Source: Montifringilla adamsi
Taxonomy: Eukaryota; Chordata; Aves; Passeriformes; Passeridae
DNA: 64,000 bases
Assembly (NCBI GenBank): GCA_017590115.1
Contig: JAGGNK010012448.1
Location: forward strand, 3,903,739-3,967,738
Reading direction: 5' to 3'
Position numbers and translations under genes: made by a program. Below are positions 13,872 through 28,850 of the stretch, piece by piece (positions within the stretch are counted from its first letter, which is position 1; each line of letters begins with the position of its first letter). The notes under the pieces were generated by a model. The model saw only the letters and a list, made by a program, of their open reading frames with translations, ran no database searches and had not been told where the DNA came from.

Positions 13872-16800
13872 TCTTTCAGTTTTTGAATGGAACAAAGCCT
13901 GATGAATATGAAGTACTGCTACCCAGATGGAGTTAGTCAAGTTATTGATCTTATTCTCTGTAGAAAACATCTGCAGGTTACCCTGGATTTATAAATAGGA
14001 TTGGGATTATTTTATATACTTGCAAAGGAGACAGGATGAATCCTTATTCTGTTCAGCCTGTTGCTGTGAGTGTTAGAGTGCTAGAGTGCAAGTAGTTGAG
14101 CCTAGAAGGTCTTTGAAAAAGTCATCAGTCATCATAACAAATTACAAGTGGGTAATATACATGACACAAATTACAGGCATCAAACTTCCCAAAGGTATTG
14201 CAACTGCTGACAGAACTTCCCATCATTTATTACCAGATGGGGAGAGAAAGGGAGCTGGAAATAAGCAAATGTTCAACTATGTGAAGAATGAAATTAAGCT
14301 ACATAGTGTTCTCTGAGGCTGCTAGTATGTAAAGAACAAGGAAGATGCAAAGCTTAAGACCAGTTAAAGCAAATGGAGTTAAAATTACCCATAGCATCTA
14401 GGCTAGCCTAAAGTCCTCTTGTGCACCATGTTACAGCCAAGTAATGTGACTTTTGAAGCCAAAAATACATTACAGGTGGCCTCAGCAGTCCAGATGAGGT
14501 GACAGATGAGATGGTGTCCGAGACCAGTTTGTTCCAGACAGCTTGTTCCTGTGTCCAGGACAAGGCTAATAAACAGATGACTGAAGAAATGTGAAAGGAA
14601 AACATGTTTGAACTAGAAGATACTTACCGATTCAAAGTAAGATAGGTGCAAAGGGCTTGGCATGTTTGTGGGTTTGGGATTGTATTTCCTCTGAGGACTG
14701 TCAGTTTAACCTTGAATTAGAGCCACTAAATATTGCACGTAGGTAGAGCAAGGTTCAGACAGCTTGTTGTTGGATGATCGCTTAAGTGCGATTTTTTTTG
14801 TTTCTACAACCTGACCTCAAAAATACTACCCACTACTCAGTTGCTACCCAAAACTACCTGATTTTGAGCTGCTTAATACTTATCTGTTGCTTGAGTGAGG
14901 ATCCAGATACAGGTGAGATAAGTAAATCCCTATGGATGGGGCTGAAGGAGATTTTCTTTTGCATCACAGCTTGGTTTCCTTAATATGCAAGCTTGAATGT
15001 CTGCTCTGTGAACACATATTCACCTACAAATGTCCTTTTCAGGATCTGAGCATTCAAATTCATATGTCCTCTTCCCTGGAAAGTGTGTGGGGGAAACTTA
15101 GGCACACAGTACTCTTCTGTCAGTCTTGTATGTGAAATCAAATGTTGCATGTGAAATAAAAAACAGTGCAGTGGGCACTGGGGAAAGGTTTTATCTTCTT
15201 CCTGTTATTTTGTTCTTTTGGGGATTTCTTAACCAATAGTGTCACCATCCCTGGCATTTGAAACATTATGCATTGTACAGTGCAATGAAACCTCTCTTTG
15301 TTGTCAAGGCATTGTGCCTGTTCTTTAATTTCTGTATGTGTTTGCACAGGTATGTGTCTAACTAAACGTATGGATTGCTATGCAGGTCTGCACTGAATGA
15401 AGGCATGAGACTACATTAATTTTTTTAAGTTTGTGATGAAAATAATGTACTATTCTATTTTTAAATGCCTAATTTTTAAGTTTTATAAAAGTCTGATATT
15501 GCAAAAAAATGCACATGTCCACATGTGATGCTACATGATGCTGGAAGAATTAGGATAAAGATAAAATGCAGGAACTTGAGAAAATTTTAGTGGTGAAAGA
15601 ATAGTGAGACGAGGGCAGCTGGTTGGTGTTAGCTAAAAGTCTCCTGTTTGAAAATCTTCTGGTAAATAAGACAGATCTTATTTGGCTCTGTTCAAGTTAG
15701 TCAGTCACCCTCTCTATTCAGTGGGTTTTAATATTTCTTTACTTGTGGTTACAAGAATAGACAACTGTGCAATCCTTGTGGCAATGCTACTGCTAATGAT
15801 TAGCAGCCTAGCAGAGAAAAGATAACACAGTCATATACAAATTAAAGTATGTTTGGTTGTTTGGCTTGCCACAAGTAGATGGCTGTAACCCACTTCTACT
15901 CTCATCCTTTTCCATTTCTGTTGAACAAAAAGTATTTTAACATTTAAACTAATTGTTAAGATACCTAGAACTCTCTGATTTTTAAATCTAACAAGGTATG
16001 TGTATTTTTGAGTGGAGATAGCTGAAATCTTAACTGTCAAATCCATCTTAACTGTCACACCAAGAGCAACTCAGCATCAATGCAGAAAAAATACAAAGCA
16101 CATCGTTCCCCAGCCTGCGGCACTCCTGCCTCATTCGAGTTGCAGGATGTCCCCTGTTCACTCTCCCATCTGGCTGCCCCCCGGGACAAGGCCACTGTGT
16201 GTTTCTCCAGTGCTCACTGTGCCTGACTGCCACCATCAAACTTGTGTGCAGCCCCAGGAGACCACTGCGCTGGGAAGCAGCTGCCGCACCCAAAGCTAGA
16301 GCTCGGCTAAATCTGCAGAGCTGGCAGTAGCAGGAAGGCTTGGGCAGTGCTGCGGTCTCCATGACTCTCTCTCAGTTCTGCTTTTCTGTGACAGTGCATT
16401 TCCATACCTATATGCAATAGGAAGGAATTTTGAGATCTCTTGCATTGATTCAAGTCTTTGCTGGGGCTGGTTTTGTACTCTTGTGCATTAACTTGTACAT
16501 TAACTTTGCACGTTGTAATCTTGTACATTAACCTTGGAGTGACCTTGAAATCAGCCTTGCGCTGAGGTTACAGAGGATAAAATTGTTTTATTGCAGTATA
16601 AGCATAATAAGCATAATGTAGTTTGATCTCCATTTACTGCATGTTGAGTATCTGGAATCTATTCTAATACTAGTTATAGTGACTGTATGTCTCATGAAAA
16701 AAGGCCGGATTACAGTATCTCATAAACTGCTGTAGTAAACAGGGCATGTTCTCCCAAATGAAGAAAAGCATTCTTAGCTGTCTGGTTGTAGTAAATCCAA

Positions 16801-19800
16801 AAATTCAATTTATTTTACTTTTAGGCCCAAAGAGCAGACCAGGTGAGTGCTATGTAACTACCAGAGGACTTCCTGTTATGGGTTAGACAAGAGATAATGG
16901 ATGATTTGTGAGAAAACACTAGGATATGACTATGTGCAAGAGATATGTCATTGTATAAGATGATTGATGTGTGACGCTTAACTTCCTGTTCTTTCAACTT
17001 TCAGATGGAAATGAGCATGCTGATCTGCACTAATCCGTTTGGGAAGTTATCTCAGACTTTTTTGTTTAGTAGAAGTCAGTGTGGATGGGCTTGTTTCAGA
17101 ATTAGATTCTAAAAAGTACAAAGGCAATATTACATTGAATTAATTTTCCACAAGGAAAGATTTTCCCAAACAGTTGTTCCATTTTAGGTAAGCTAGAAAT
17201 TTAACTTTCCAGGGAGGAGAGGCCCCTGGTGCCTGTAAAAAGATTTTATTTCAATTTACTGCCAAATCTTTTTACACTGCCTGATGTCATTTATACTGAA
17301 TGCATACGTACTACTTTGCAGGTGAGAGGAGATTTCGTTAGTTGTTTTGGGGAAGTTAGTGGAAAGATTGTATCTTTATTATATTTTAATTTTTTAACTA
17401 TCTGCTGATTTTAGTTCCTTAGAGTGATTTTCATTTAGAGCTTCAGGTTTTGCCTTGGAGGTGCGGGTCTGTTGCCATCCCCCATAAGAAAAAGCACTCA
17501 GATCTTGTAAGGTATGATTCAAAATGGTACTTCTTAGCAAGACACTCAACTGACCCTATTTATGACAGAGAGAGCAAGCAAGTCACCCCTGACAGTCATT
17601 CAAGCTGTTGCAGGATTTCCTAGCGAGAAAGCAACTCTATTAATAATTTTTCTACTGTGAAAAAAGAAAGTAATTCTCCACAGAATTTCTTGTTAAAACA
17701 CAGGGCTTTACCAACAGCGCTGACTGGGAGCTGCCCACAGGCTCCTCCAGCACCACACAAAGCTGTGGTGGAGGAAGGTGTGTGGCACGGTGTGACATGG
17801 CACAGTGTGGCTCAGCGCAGCCTGACCACCAGCCTGGCATGCAGCACCTGCTCAGCAGAGCTGTGGTGTGAATCACTGCCTCCTAATTGTGCACTAGTGT
17901 CCCAGCCAAAACTTGCAGTTTCCCCCAAGTACAATATCAAGTCATTTATAATGCTTCACCACTGCTGAGGTGGACAGGAGGGTACAGACAGAATGGCCTA
18001 CTTCTTAAAATGTCAAAACTTCATTGGAACAGTTTCTTCCACCATATCCTGCCATTTTACTATCATTACTTCTTACCAGTTTTTTCTATTCCTCCTTTTG
18101 TCAGCCTTCCTGTTTTCCTGTTTTGGGATTGTTGGGATTTTTTCTATTTTTCTAGTTCCAGTCTATTTATGATTTTATTATACATTATTTTCTCATTCTG
18201 TTTTTCTCAGTATAAATAACAAAATATATTCTTCACCTCCCTTGCCTTTTAGTGCAGTGCCCTGTGATTTTTTGGATGTAGTTTTTTTGGAGGAAGTGGT
18301 TGTCTTCCCATTTGTTTACATTACACTGGCCACAGTAGGGCACTTGGATAAAGTTACACCGAAATCAATAACCCTGTGCTATTTTGCTGCCTTTTACTTC
18401 CTCTGGACAAGTTAATATTTAACTCCAGTAAAAAGTCATATTGAGGATTTTTTTTCATCTTTTTCTCCTCACTGAGTGTCCACTCAGTGTGTGTCCACGG
18501 CCAGGACTCCAGAAAAAGTGAATGGATCTGTGCCGTTTTCTTTTCTATACTATTGTGTTTGCAAGGTTTCCATGGGCTTCCCTAGCCACTTCTCTACTTC
18601 ACATCTAACACTGAATCTTCTGTCCCTTCTTACTGTCTCCCTGCTATGTGAAAAAAAGCAAGTGCTTGTGCTAAGCAGAGTCTCATCACTTGTTCTGCTT
18701 TTCACAGCTTATTTTTAAGACATTTTTGGTCTCTAAGTTAGTGTAGATAATTTCAATTTCCCTAGAAGTCACTGTTTTGCAAGCCTCTGCTGATGTTCTC
18801 TGTCTAACAAAAAAGGTACTGTGTGAATCTTCATAAAATACACTGTAGAGCCACAGGAATTAGATCGCAGCAGAGTCCCAAATCTGCCCAGCAGCTGGAC
18901 TCCCTTGTGGCAGAAATAATGTGATAATGTGGACTAAGCAGCTCTGAAACCAGGATTTGCTTATTGAACTGCAGCACTGGAATCAATTCTGTGAGGAAAA
19001 ATGCCAAGGGCCTCTTGACATATACTTAAGTGTTATTTGAGAGTGTTTTATCCAACAGCCTAATCCTTTTTTTGCAGATTTTAATTTAACACCAAGTCTG
19101 AAAATTTATTCTACCGTTTTTATTTTGCCATTTTAAAAATAAAGATAGAGAATCTTCTATCTGGTAACTAGAGATGTTTAAAAGGCAGGGTAGTAAAGGT
19201 TGTTTCTTTTCTCCAGCTGAGGTTTATTTGCATAAGCCTTTTGAGGTTGATAAACTTTCCTTTCTGAAACTATGCAGGGTCCAGGCTCCTGTAACTTGCA
19301 TTGCTTTGTTGTGTTTTCCTGACTTCTCCTGCCTGGCATTCTTCAGATGTCAGTTCTTGAGACTTGCAATCACTCTGAGCCACTCTTCCAGCTTAGCAGT
19401 GGGCCTCTGATATTGATTAGTTTGTACCACAACCTCAGAGAAAGATAAAAGGAATGTGGTGTCAGACAAGCCCAGTGACACTTCCTCCTTAGCAGTTACA
19501 AAGTGTAAATAGCATGCAGTATCTGCACAAAGATCTGCAAACATCAGTGAAGATGTACACAGTGGGCTGCATTTAAAATGTTTTCCCAAAGGGATGTTGG
19601 CATTATGTGCCTGATTCCCTATCTGAGATTAGCACAAAGCTACATAAACCTCATGAACAGCCAGCACAGGAAATTACCAACTGCATGGGGCTGGCCAAGG
19701 CAGCAGAGAGTATGGAGAAGAGTTTGTCTTTAACCCACTTGGAATTACAGAACTGCTGACTTCTTCTGAGAAGAGATCAAATTCTTGCATAGACAATGAC

Positions 19801-21504
19801 CTGTATTTCTCATTCTTTCAAAAAATGAATGTGTGTGCTGTTCTCACACAGGGAGGGGAAGAAAAGGAAAGCCTTCTGAGCGTGCTTACGGCATATGTCT
19901 TTGTTCAGACTTTAAAACTAATCAGTTGCTGGACTGTACTGTATGGTCTGAGTCAGATGGGAGATGTGTAAATGCACATGTGAAGGATCAAAGATAAGAT
20001 GGTGATGGAAACAAGATGCCTCTAATTTGAGGTGTGGTGGGGCGTGGATGTAATTTTGAACATAACTATTCAGTGTACCACATTAGGTGCTTTCATTTCT
20101 TTTTAAGAATTGTCCTAGGCTAGCAGCATGAAATATTAATTGTATCATAGTCCTTTCCTACAGTTTTGGCAGTAGCAAATATGGGAAAGAAAATTTGAGC
20201 CAATGCTGTTAAGGTTAAAAAACTGGTCACTTTTTGTTGCTGATATTTTTCCTTCCATTACCTTTGCCAACAAATGACACAGAGCACTCAGCAGAAACTG
20301 AAATAATTTTGGTAGAGTAATTTTTCCTTTTTTTACCCAGCAGTTAAAGAGAGTAGCACTTAGCAAACATAAACCAAGTACTGCCTTCTGCCAAAAGCCA
20401 TTTACACTACTATAACCCCCATGCCTTTATATAAATAATAATACCACTGCTGATATATTCTGATGTACAAACTTTAAGACAAGATTTTCCTTGGGATTGT
20501 TCGACTATATATCAGAGAGTAAATTCCCATCAAAGGTCTCTATAATGTGGTTTCTCAGTCTAAACTATTTTACATATCAGCTTCTGTCCAAAGAGATGGC
20601 AAGCTACACAATCAAGCAAGTATCTAGCCTTTCTTACAGTTGTTCATAAAAGTACCTTACAAGTCCAGACATACAGACTTTCTGGAGGAAGATGGAGTAC
20701 ACATGAAAATAATTACACAAAACAGAATTGCTTTCCTACAGTTCATTATCACAGCTACTTTGATGAAGTAGCAACTTCATCATTATAGCTACTAAACAAT
20801 ATTTAAGTAGCCAAAAGCCAAATACCTTCTTAGAGACATATATAGAAGATTGACTTGCTTGTGCACATTCTTCTTCGTGTCTAAAGTGAGATTTGTACAA
20901 GTGCAGACTCATTTTCCTTCTAACTGCGCTCCAAGAAAGAATGAGGAAATATTTCCTATAATCCCATTGTTGTATCTCACAAATGGATTAGTTCATGGCT
21001 TCATTTGGTGGTGTGAGCAAAGCCAGATGGTTGTTACAACAGAACCAGAAAGTGCTATGTGTCTTCATTCATCAAAAAAATCCCTACTATTCCCAGTTCT
21101 TCTGGGCTATGTGAGCCTCTGAAATGTGACTGCCAGTAATGGGGAGATACCATCACATTACGTGCAGCAAGCAACCTGGGCCTCTCAGAGTGAAACTGTC
21201 ATTCATGTAAGCAATCATTTGACACAATTTAATCCCAGACAGATATGGCAGTATTCTTGTGAAAGGAATACTGAGTTAAAAATAAGATAACAGGTGAAAA
21301 CCAATATGCTGGGACTTTGTGGGGACTGATACTTGTGGGGTGACAAAGTGGATACATGCAACATGGGAAAATGAGTTACAGCAAACCTCTGGTATTACAT
21401 ATTATTTAAAACATTTGGTTTGTAAGTAATAGGTTATCTGACTCTGAAAATATTTTTCTTTGGCTCTTACTTTTCTGGAGTAGTTTTGTAAGAACACAGG
21501 AAAA
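13872..21504. other. intergenic; no gene recognised
   Basis: Mostly AT-rich. GC-richer patches at about 16085-16340 and 17690-17890 have frames open on both strands but no splice framing or known domain. Short repeats of CTTGTACATTAAC occur at 16490-16535. Confidence 0.4.
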
Positions 21505-22290
21505 GAGTTATATGGAATGATGTGGAATGCAGCAGGTCTCCCAACTCAATCCCCTGCCCAAAACAGGCTTAGCTGTGGGGTCAGACATGGTTGCTCAGGG
21601 CTTTGTCTCACTGGGGTTTGAAGTCCATGAAGGACAGAGGTGGTACAGCCTCTCCAGGTAGCATGTCCCACTGTTTAATTACCATGCCATGGAGATTCCT
21701 GAGGCCTGCTTTCTCTAGCTGAAAACTCTCCTGTTTCTACTTGTGGCAACTATTGTAAAAAAATCCTAGCCCCCTGTAACCTCCCTGTAGGCCGAGCAGA
21801 CACCTTGAAGCTGCCCTCCTCCCATCCAGCTTGCTGCCTTTTCTCCCAGTGTCTGCTGAAGTCTTACTCATGTACAACCAGGGCAGCATCAGCTACCGCT
21901 CTTGCCTCATCCACAAACCCAACCACTTTGTCATAGATGATCACCAGATCAGACATCACTTAGTCAGTCTCCATCTTCTGCCTTGTGTGCTTGTATTTGC
22001 CTAAGGGTTCTTGCTTCACAGATGCTTTCCCCAGGAGCTGAAAATGAGACAATCAGCCTGCAGTTCCTCATTGTTCCATTTGCCCTTCCTTTAGATGGGT
22101 ACAATGTCTGTTTTACCTTGGCCATTTGGGGCCTTCTCCAGTCTCTATGATTCTTCAGAGCTGAAGGAGAACAGCCTTTTGAGGATGCCAGACAGCATCC
22201 TCAGCACCCTTGGGTGCAGACCAGCTGGGCTTGCAGGCACGGGTATGTTGACAGCTCACTTGAAAGCCACCAAGTACCTCATAATCTGTC
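21505..22290 (-). mobile_element. old, fragmented CR1 LINE
   Basis: Read on the minus strand, 22290-22080 resembles the CR1 ORF2 reverse-transcriptase segment (GLHPRVLR-like, followed later by a diverged KKANV-PIFKKG-type stretch) with internal stops. Further on, about 21850-21510 resembles the CR1 3' region (GTTGCTCAGGG and tail-proximal blocks). The part between (about 21850-22080) is unclear, so this may be one internally rearranged copy or two copies. It is an ancient remnant. Confidence 0.6.
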
Positions 22291-25200
22291 ACTAAATCAC
22301 TGCCCTCCCTCAAGCAGCTGGTTCAAATATGCTTTTTAACATCCACTGGCTGTAAAGCAACAGGTGACTGTAGCATCTTGGAAAGAGCTGTGTGAAGTGT
22401 TCTGATATTTTGATTGTCATTCTGTTCTGCTCTGTCACTTTCTTTTCAGTGTTTTCTGCTCTTAGCATATTTCCAATTTTTCGAGAGACTGTTCCAGTCT
22501 GTGTCATTCATTTTAGGATTGTGAAAGTAGCCTTGTGGAGGATTTTCCCACATTTAAAAAATTTTAATGTTAGGAAGATGCTCAGTTGATGGAAATAGGT
22601 TTGTGTTCTCATTTCATCCAAATTAACTGAAGTACATGAATTACATGGTTGCACTGCCAGTCTGGCAGATTTAGAATTTTCTGAAAATTCTTCAGGCTAC
22701 TAGTAAAAATTCAACCTTCAAAGGTCAAGTCCTCTATATTGATGGCAGATTTGGACACATTAATAGGTAAAAGCAATGTGACTTCAAAAATAAAATCCTA
22801 GCAGAATGTAGTTTGCCAAATAAAAGGCAGACATGCAAAAGCAGTTACTCCTAAGAGTGTCTGACATGCTGAATTTACTAAAAAATTAATCTAAAAATAG
22901 CTACCAAGTTGAGAAACAGAGTCACCCCTCACATGCTAGATCTAATTAATCTGAAACTAGTTTCCCTGAAACTTCACTTTGTACCTTGGCCAGCTGAAGT
23001 AATGTTTAGAAGGTCTCTTAGTGTTTCTTTCACATGTGCCCTCTCTTCACAGATCATGGCAGGAGGAGAAAAGAAGGTAGGAAAATCTGAAGGAGGCAGG
23101 GGTGGGAGAAGTCTTGTGTTTTAAGGAAGGAGAAAGCCCATGAGACTGGAGATACTGGGACTGGAGGAACAGACCTCCTTCTCTGTGCCCTCAGTTACTT
23201 GTGTAACTAAGGCAGGCAGAAATGTTTAAAAACCAACAAAGGAAAATGGTTTGAGTAATTGCTGTGAAAACAAAGTGAAGTTTCTCTTTGGCCTTCTGAT
23301 TTTGGTCATTTGAAGAGAACAAGAGCTCTCCAAAGGTCTGTTGCCCTAGGGAGCTGTGACATTATCTCAGTGAAATATTTTGTTTGCAGGGTTTCCTGGC
23401 ATAGCAGCTATTTGAATTAAATTTAGGGGGGAGGGAGGAAGAAGAGAGAGAGAGGGAAGAGTATGTGTGGTACTTGTATTTTGCCTTCTATTAGAAGTGC
23501 TTGAAGAAGATATAAATTAATTGTGTAGTCTGGATATTTATTTTTTCATTGCTCTCTCATTGCTGTCTTGTTGCTGAGGATTTATATATCTCACAGGCAG
23601 CAGCTGCTCAGTGCTACAGTGCCACAGGCACAGCAGAAAGAGTGAATGCTTTTGGTCTCACTCTCACAATTTAGGTTCACCTGCATTTGCTCTGGTGTAA
23701 AATCAAATCCCTTCTACTCTTGGGGGCCCCTGTACCAACAGGAATTGAATGTGCCAGGATGCAAGGCTTACAAGGCTTATCATATGTTAACTCTTAAGAG
23801 CACCTCCTTGTTCTGCATGCCCAGCAAAGACATGCCAGGTGGGTAACATCACTGCTTGGTATGTTGTTAAAAACAGGTTTGCTATTTCTGTAGAACTTGA
23901 AAAGGCTTAAAGGGTGGCTTGGACTAACTCAAAATTAAGGTCAACAGCATTTCAACTCCTGCTTGTAGATGAGGTATTACAAAATCATCCTAATAATCTA
24001 ATGGTTCAAAGGGGTAATTTAACTGCCTAGTGAAAGCAACATGTTTAATTAACAACAGTCTGTTGTTAGACGAGATTATGAGCATTACCTACAGACCTGT
24101 CATGTGCACTCTTCCAGTACATTTTCCATACTAACATGATTTCACATCAACACTGGGGATTCTCTGTTTCCAGCATCACTAAAGCAATTCACACAGCTCT
24201 TGCCAAAATATACTAAAGACTCACTCATAACTGTTGATGCTAAGCCACAATTTTCACTTTCCCTATCACACACCAGTTAGTAGACTACACTTTGAAGCCT
24301 TATGACTATTCCTGCTCCCCATCGCCATGTGTATCAAAGGCACGTTGTCTGAAAGGAAGAGAGATAAAGGGTTTTGATTATGGATAAACTGTATCATCAA
24401 AGATACAGAAGATTTTAGTAATTAAACATTTTCTTCTAAAAGATTCCTGAAATATTACTTCTTTAAATGTGAGAATTAAGGGGGTCATGTCCCTAAAAAT
24501 TTTTTAAAAAAAAGATATGCAAGATTAATATGTTTTCATGGTACAGAATTAAACACTGTTAGTTGTATGTGAGTAGATCTCCCAAAAGGCTATGTTTCCA
24601 AGTCCAAAGGAAATACTTTTTTAAAAACACAGCTAGATCTGTATCTGTCAGAAAGAGTTCCAGTATCCTGTCTTGGAGTAGGTGACATGGATTTTAAAAG
24701 ATGGCATCTGCTCAAGGCCCATCCTGACATGTTATTAGCAGAATTTTTTTCATCTTTTACACAACTTAATCATTTTCTTAGGAAATTTCAAAAGCATCAG
24801 TTTTTTTTGAAGAAAACAATATATTTTTAAATATGCTGTTTTACTTCAAGGATTTGGTTTTCTTAACTTTTTCTTGTCAAGCTATCTATTATAGATACAG
24901 AAAACAAACTAAAACAAATACTGTCAGATTCTAGAAGAATGCAACCATGTTTAAGACTCCAAACTGCAAAGCTCAGTTTGAGAAGCACAGTATTTAAATG
25001 AGGGCACTGAGCAGAGTATTTCCCACTTTGAAGATGCTGTACCTAAGGCACGGCAAATAAGGCAGACAATAATACAAGCACAGACATCTGTATGAAGAAC
25101 TGTCAGATCCAGAACAGGGAAGAGGGTAAAAAAAAAAACAGGTGAAAAAATAAAGGAGGGGGAGGGAGGAAGGAGGAACCAAGAAGAAAAAATATCCAAA

Positions 25201-27929
25201 CTATTATCTGTATGCTAAGAATGTATGCAAAACTGACTCATTTCAGCTATAAAACAGAAGAATTAGGATACATATTCCAGAAAGATACAGTAACATCCTG
25301 AAACAACTTAAATGATCAGATTAGTCAGATTCTTAAAAACTGAGCAAGCATATCTGGAAAAAGTCTGCTGGCTTGATTTGAAATGCAAAAACATAATCTA
25401 ACGGTTTTTGCTTTTCATGTCTGTTAAGGACCTGGAAGGCTGTTGTCTGTCAAAAGCAGGTTACTGTTAATTTATCACACTGTAGTCTAGGGCACTAAAA
25501 TGCACCAAAATGATCCATTGAAAAGAAGATAATTTGAAAACTGTGAAAACTTACCTAGATTACTGAAATGTTAAGCTAACATCAATAGTATTGTTAGATG
25601 GAATAGATGAATAGTATTGTTAGCTGGAATTTGGAAGCCATTTTACATTACAAAATTTTCCTTATTTAAGTTAACTGAAGAGGTACTCCCTACATTATTA
25701 GCTCTACTAGTTATTCAACAACTAAAAGAAAACCACCACTATCATTTTCAAAAAAAGAAGACAAATTTAAAAAGTGAAGTATTGTGGCAGAAGTTATATT
25801 AAATCATGTTTATTACTTTTAATAACTGTTGCAGCAATTCAGAGCTGGCAACAGTGCTGAATCTGGAGGGATTAAATCCTCCTGATCAGCATAGTACATG
25901 TATATTGAACTATCTCTTCTTTCATTTTTGCCTTGTACTGCATTCATGTTATGACCTAGGTCAATTTTTAATTGTCAGACCACTTGAAAATGCACCAAGT
26001 AATGGTGATCTGACTGGTGACCTTGATTATAACGGAAGTGTTGTAGGTTTTCTGTCATTTTTTTCTTGTGCTCGATAGGAAGGAGCAAGAGCCAAACACA
26101 TGCTCCCTTGTCAAACCAAACCTCAGGCAGGCAAGAGATAAAAGCACAAGTATTAGGTTTCTGGGATCAAATCATCCTTTGATCCTAAAGGCTTTCTGCC
26201 TGGAGATCCTTAGTATTACGGGATACTCTGTTACCACAGTTATCATCACTAAACCAAGTAAATGGTGGTTGTTATTATTATTAATGCCACTCAAAATGCT
26301 TATGTGTTAAGTGGGGACTGAACTAGAGCAGTGTCTTCAATGCACTGAGCTCTTTTAGAAAGCTCTGCTATGAAAAGAAATTATATTAGGGGACTTAGCA
26401 TACATTGTACTTCAGCCACAATTTCAGTGGCTACTCATTGCTTCCCAGCAATGGTGGTCAGCTGAACTGAGAAACTGAACCAGCTTTAAACCACTGAAAA
26501 AAAAAATTAAAAAGAAAGAAAGAAAAAAAAAAAAGGTTATTCAGTAGGCAGAATGCAAACCAGTTTCCCTCCGAGCTGCCCACAGGATGACAGGATCATG
26601 GTGTGAAGGCTGGTGTAAGCTGGGTATGTGACTTGGGCATCTAAATTCTACCAGAGCAGGGTGACTGTTCTCTAGTTGGTTTTAGAGGGTTTTTTTTTTT
26701 TTTTGTAGTTCACTTTTCCCAGAAGAAATTCTTCCTTATCTTATGGCAAATGTATCCTAAACAGCTATGCTCTCTTACTTTTCCTTCTGTACAGAAGATA
26801 CAATGAGCATACACAGGATCGCTCTTCACTCCATCTAAACAGTAATATTTGAAGCATCTAATCAAGCAGCATCTTCGCTACCTATAGTAATAGTACTATT
26901 AACAACAGAAACACAGACAGGGTATTACACAAATGATTAATTACAAAGCAGGCTGAAAGAGGTAGGGTAAAAATGCTCTAACTGACAAGTAGATTTCAAG
27001 CAACTGAGTCAGCAGTCCATCCGCTGCACAGAATATTTTATTATTTACCATCACTTTTTCAGTCTTTTTGAACTAGCAGTTCTGGTATCATAGAAGATAT
27101 TTTTGCAGATTGTTTTTAAGTGCAAATTCTTAAAAACTGCTTTCTGCTGAAAATTACTTCCTCAAAATTCCCAGAACTGTATGCAGTGAAGTTTGTTGTA
27201 ACTTGTGCAAAGGTGGTAAAGCACAACTGTCTACAAGAGCATTCTTGTAGAAAAGTCAGAGGGTGGGGAAGACAGGGTATTTCCCTCAACTGCCTTGCTC
27301 ACAGGCTTTAATTACCTGTTAATGTGAAAGTTTCTGAAAACTCCCTGAACAGCTTTCAGGTGGTTCTGAAGGCAGAGACTGGCAGAAACAGGCTCCATTT
27401 CAGATTAAACTTCTTGCATCCCTAGCTGTTTGCATGATCAACAGCAAGCAGCCTTTGTGTTAATGTCTAAGTAGGAGAAACTTCAGAACAAACTGCCTTT
27501 GTAAGAAACACATGCTGCAGTTACAGCAACAGCTCACAAATAAAAAAAAATAGACTGTTTTGCCATTTGCTGATACTTGTAATGAAGTACCTGCCATCTC
27601 AGGAATGAGACAGCTGCCAGTATGCATGACAAACCTGAATTGATACAGAAGGAAATAATATTTTCCCTCACAGTGTCCTCTTCTTTCATCCCCAAGCTTC
27701 TGTGCCACACTGTAGCAGCTAAACTAAGCAATGGCCTAATTTGAATTAAAATCAGATTAACAAATTAAACCTAAACAAGCACAGACACATGAACAAATGA
27801 CCATACATAGGTAAGGTAGGGCTTATCTTCAGTCATGTATGGAAAACCATACCAAAAATATCTTTGGCCTTCATCATTAGGAGTTATTTGTGGTATTTTT
27901 AGGGGGGACTTCAATTGTAGGAAGAGACA
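22291..27929. other. intergenic; no gene recognised
   Basis: AT-rich with A-rich and AG-rich simple stretches (23425-23460, 26498-26536). A 26-bp imperfect tandem duplication (AATAGTATTGTTAG...) lies at 25584-25630. It may include the distal part of a long GCNT1 3' UTR at its right end. Confidence 0.4.
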
Positions 27930-28850
27930 ATATCATTTAAAAAAATAATTTTATTTTTTTCATACTCAGTGTTAAAATAATCTGGAATGCAAGTTGAGCT
28001 TGACAGAAAGCAGAAACCAGCAGTTCCATCAGCAATATTTAGCCACTACTGCAGTTCCTTTAAGTTTTGAGAAACTTCAGCGATTTTGGATACAAAAGCA
28101 AAACTCCCCATACAGTAAGAAATGTAAAATTACAAGTCTAAATCTCATCAGGCACAAAACTGAAGTTTCCCTGAGAAGAAGTAATTACAAACTAGTGTAT
28201 AAACTTTATATCACAATATCAGGGTGCTTTAAGAATACAAAAGAATTGAATTCTTTAATACTCCATGCTGAAGACAAAATTTTCAGGAGCATTAAGAATT
28301 ACATGTAACAGAACTGCAGCAAGCAGATCTAAGTAAAATAGTAACAGCTGGCTTTGCATATCCCCTTTTGCATACCTTTTAGATAATTTCTAATGTTATA
28401 TACCTGAGATCTTTTAGTATTCAGTATGAAGTGCAGTCCAGCTGCTTTGTACCCCACCCCTTCATCTTTCTCTTCCAGCTAGCATTACATTCATGGGAAA
28501 AAAAATTGAGAATAACCATGAACAACATGCGTTTTCTATGCCTTAAAACAGTTTAGCCAAAGGAAGTCCATTAATTATATCTTCTAGATAATAAATATTC
28601 CAAATAGTTGGCTTTCCAAAAACTGCTGTCTGATTTTGTACCTAAAGCTCCAAACTTGAGTGTGCCAGAAGGCATACTCAAGACACGTTTTCTCCCCCTT
28701 GTCCATGGACAAGGCAGGGCATGAGCAGCACCACACCAACATGGTGAGAGTCATTATACCCATTATCAGCACCACCACGATTGCTGTAACATGTTAAAGT
28801 ATGTTGCAGTAGAATATGTGTACCTATGTTTCCTAAGAGGAGCAGACGTT
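27930..28850 (-). other. GCNT1: probable GCNT1 3' UTR
   Basis: AT-rich sequence downstream of the GCNT1 stop without other gene signals. Possible minus-strand polyadenylation signals are ATTAAA (28254-28259 on the plus strand as TTTAAT, followed by a T-rich stretch) and AATAAA (plus strand TTTATT at 27952-27957). The real end is not determined, and vertebrate GCNT1 3' UTRs can be longer. Confidence 0.45.

Noticed and set aside
1..28000. PRUNE2 coding exons on the plus strand
   Set aside because: Expected from gene order, but I could find no splice-framed block encoding a recognisable BCH or CRAL-TRIO domain.
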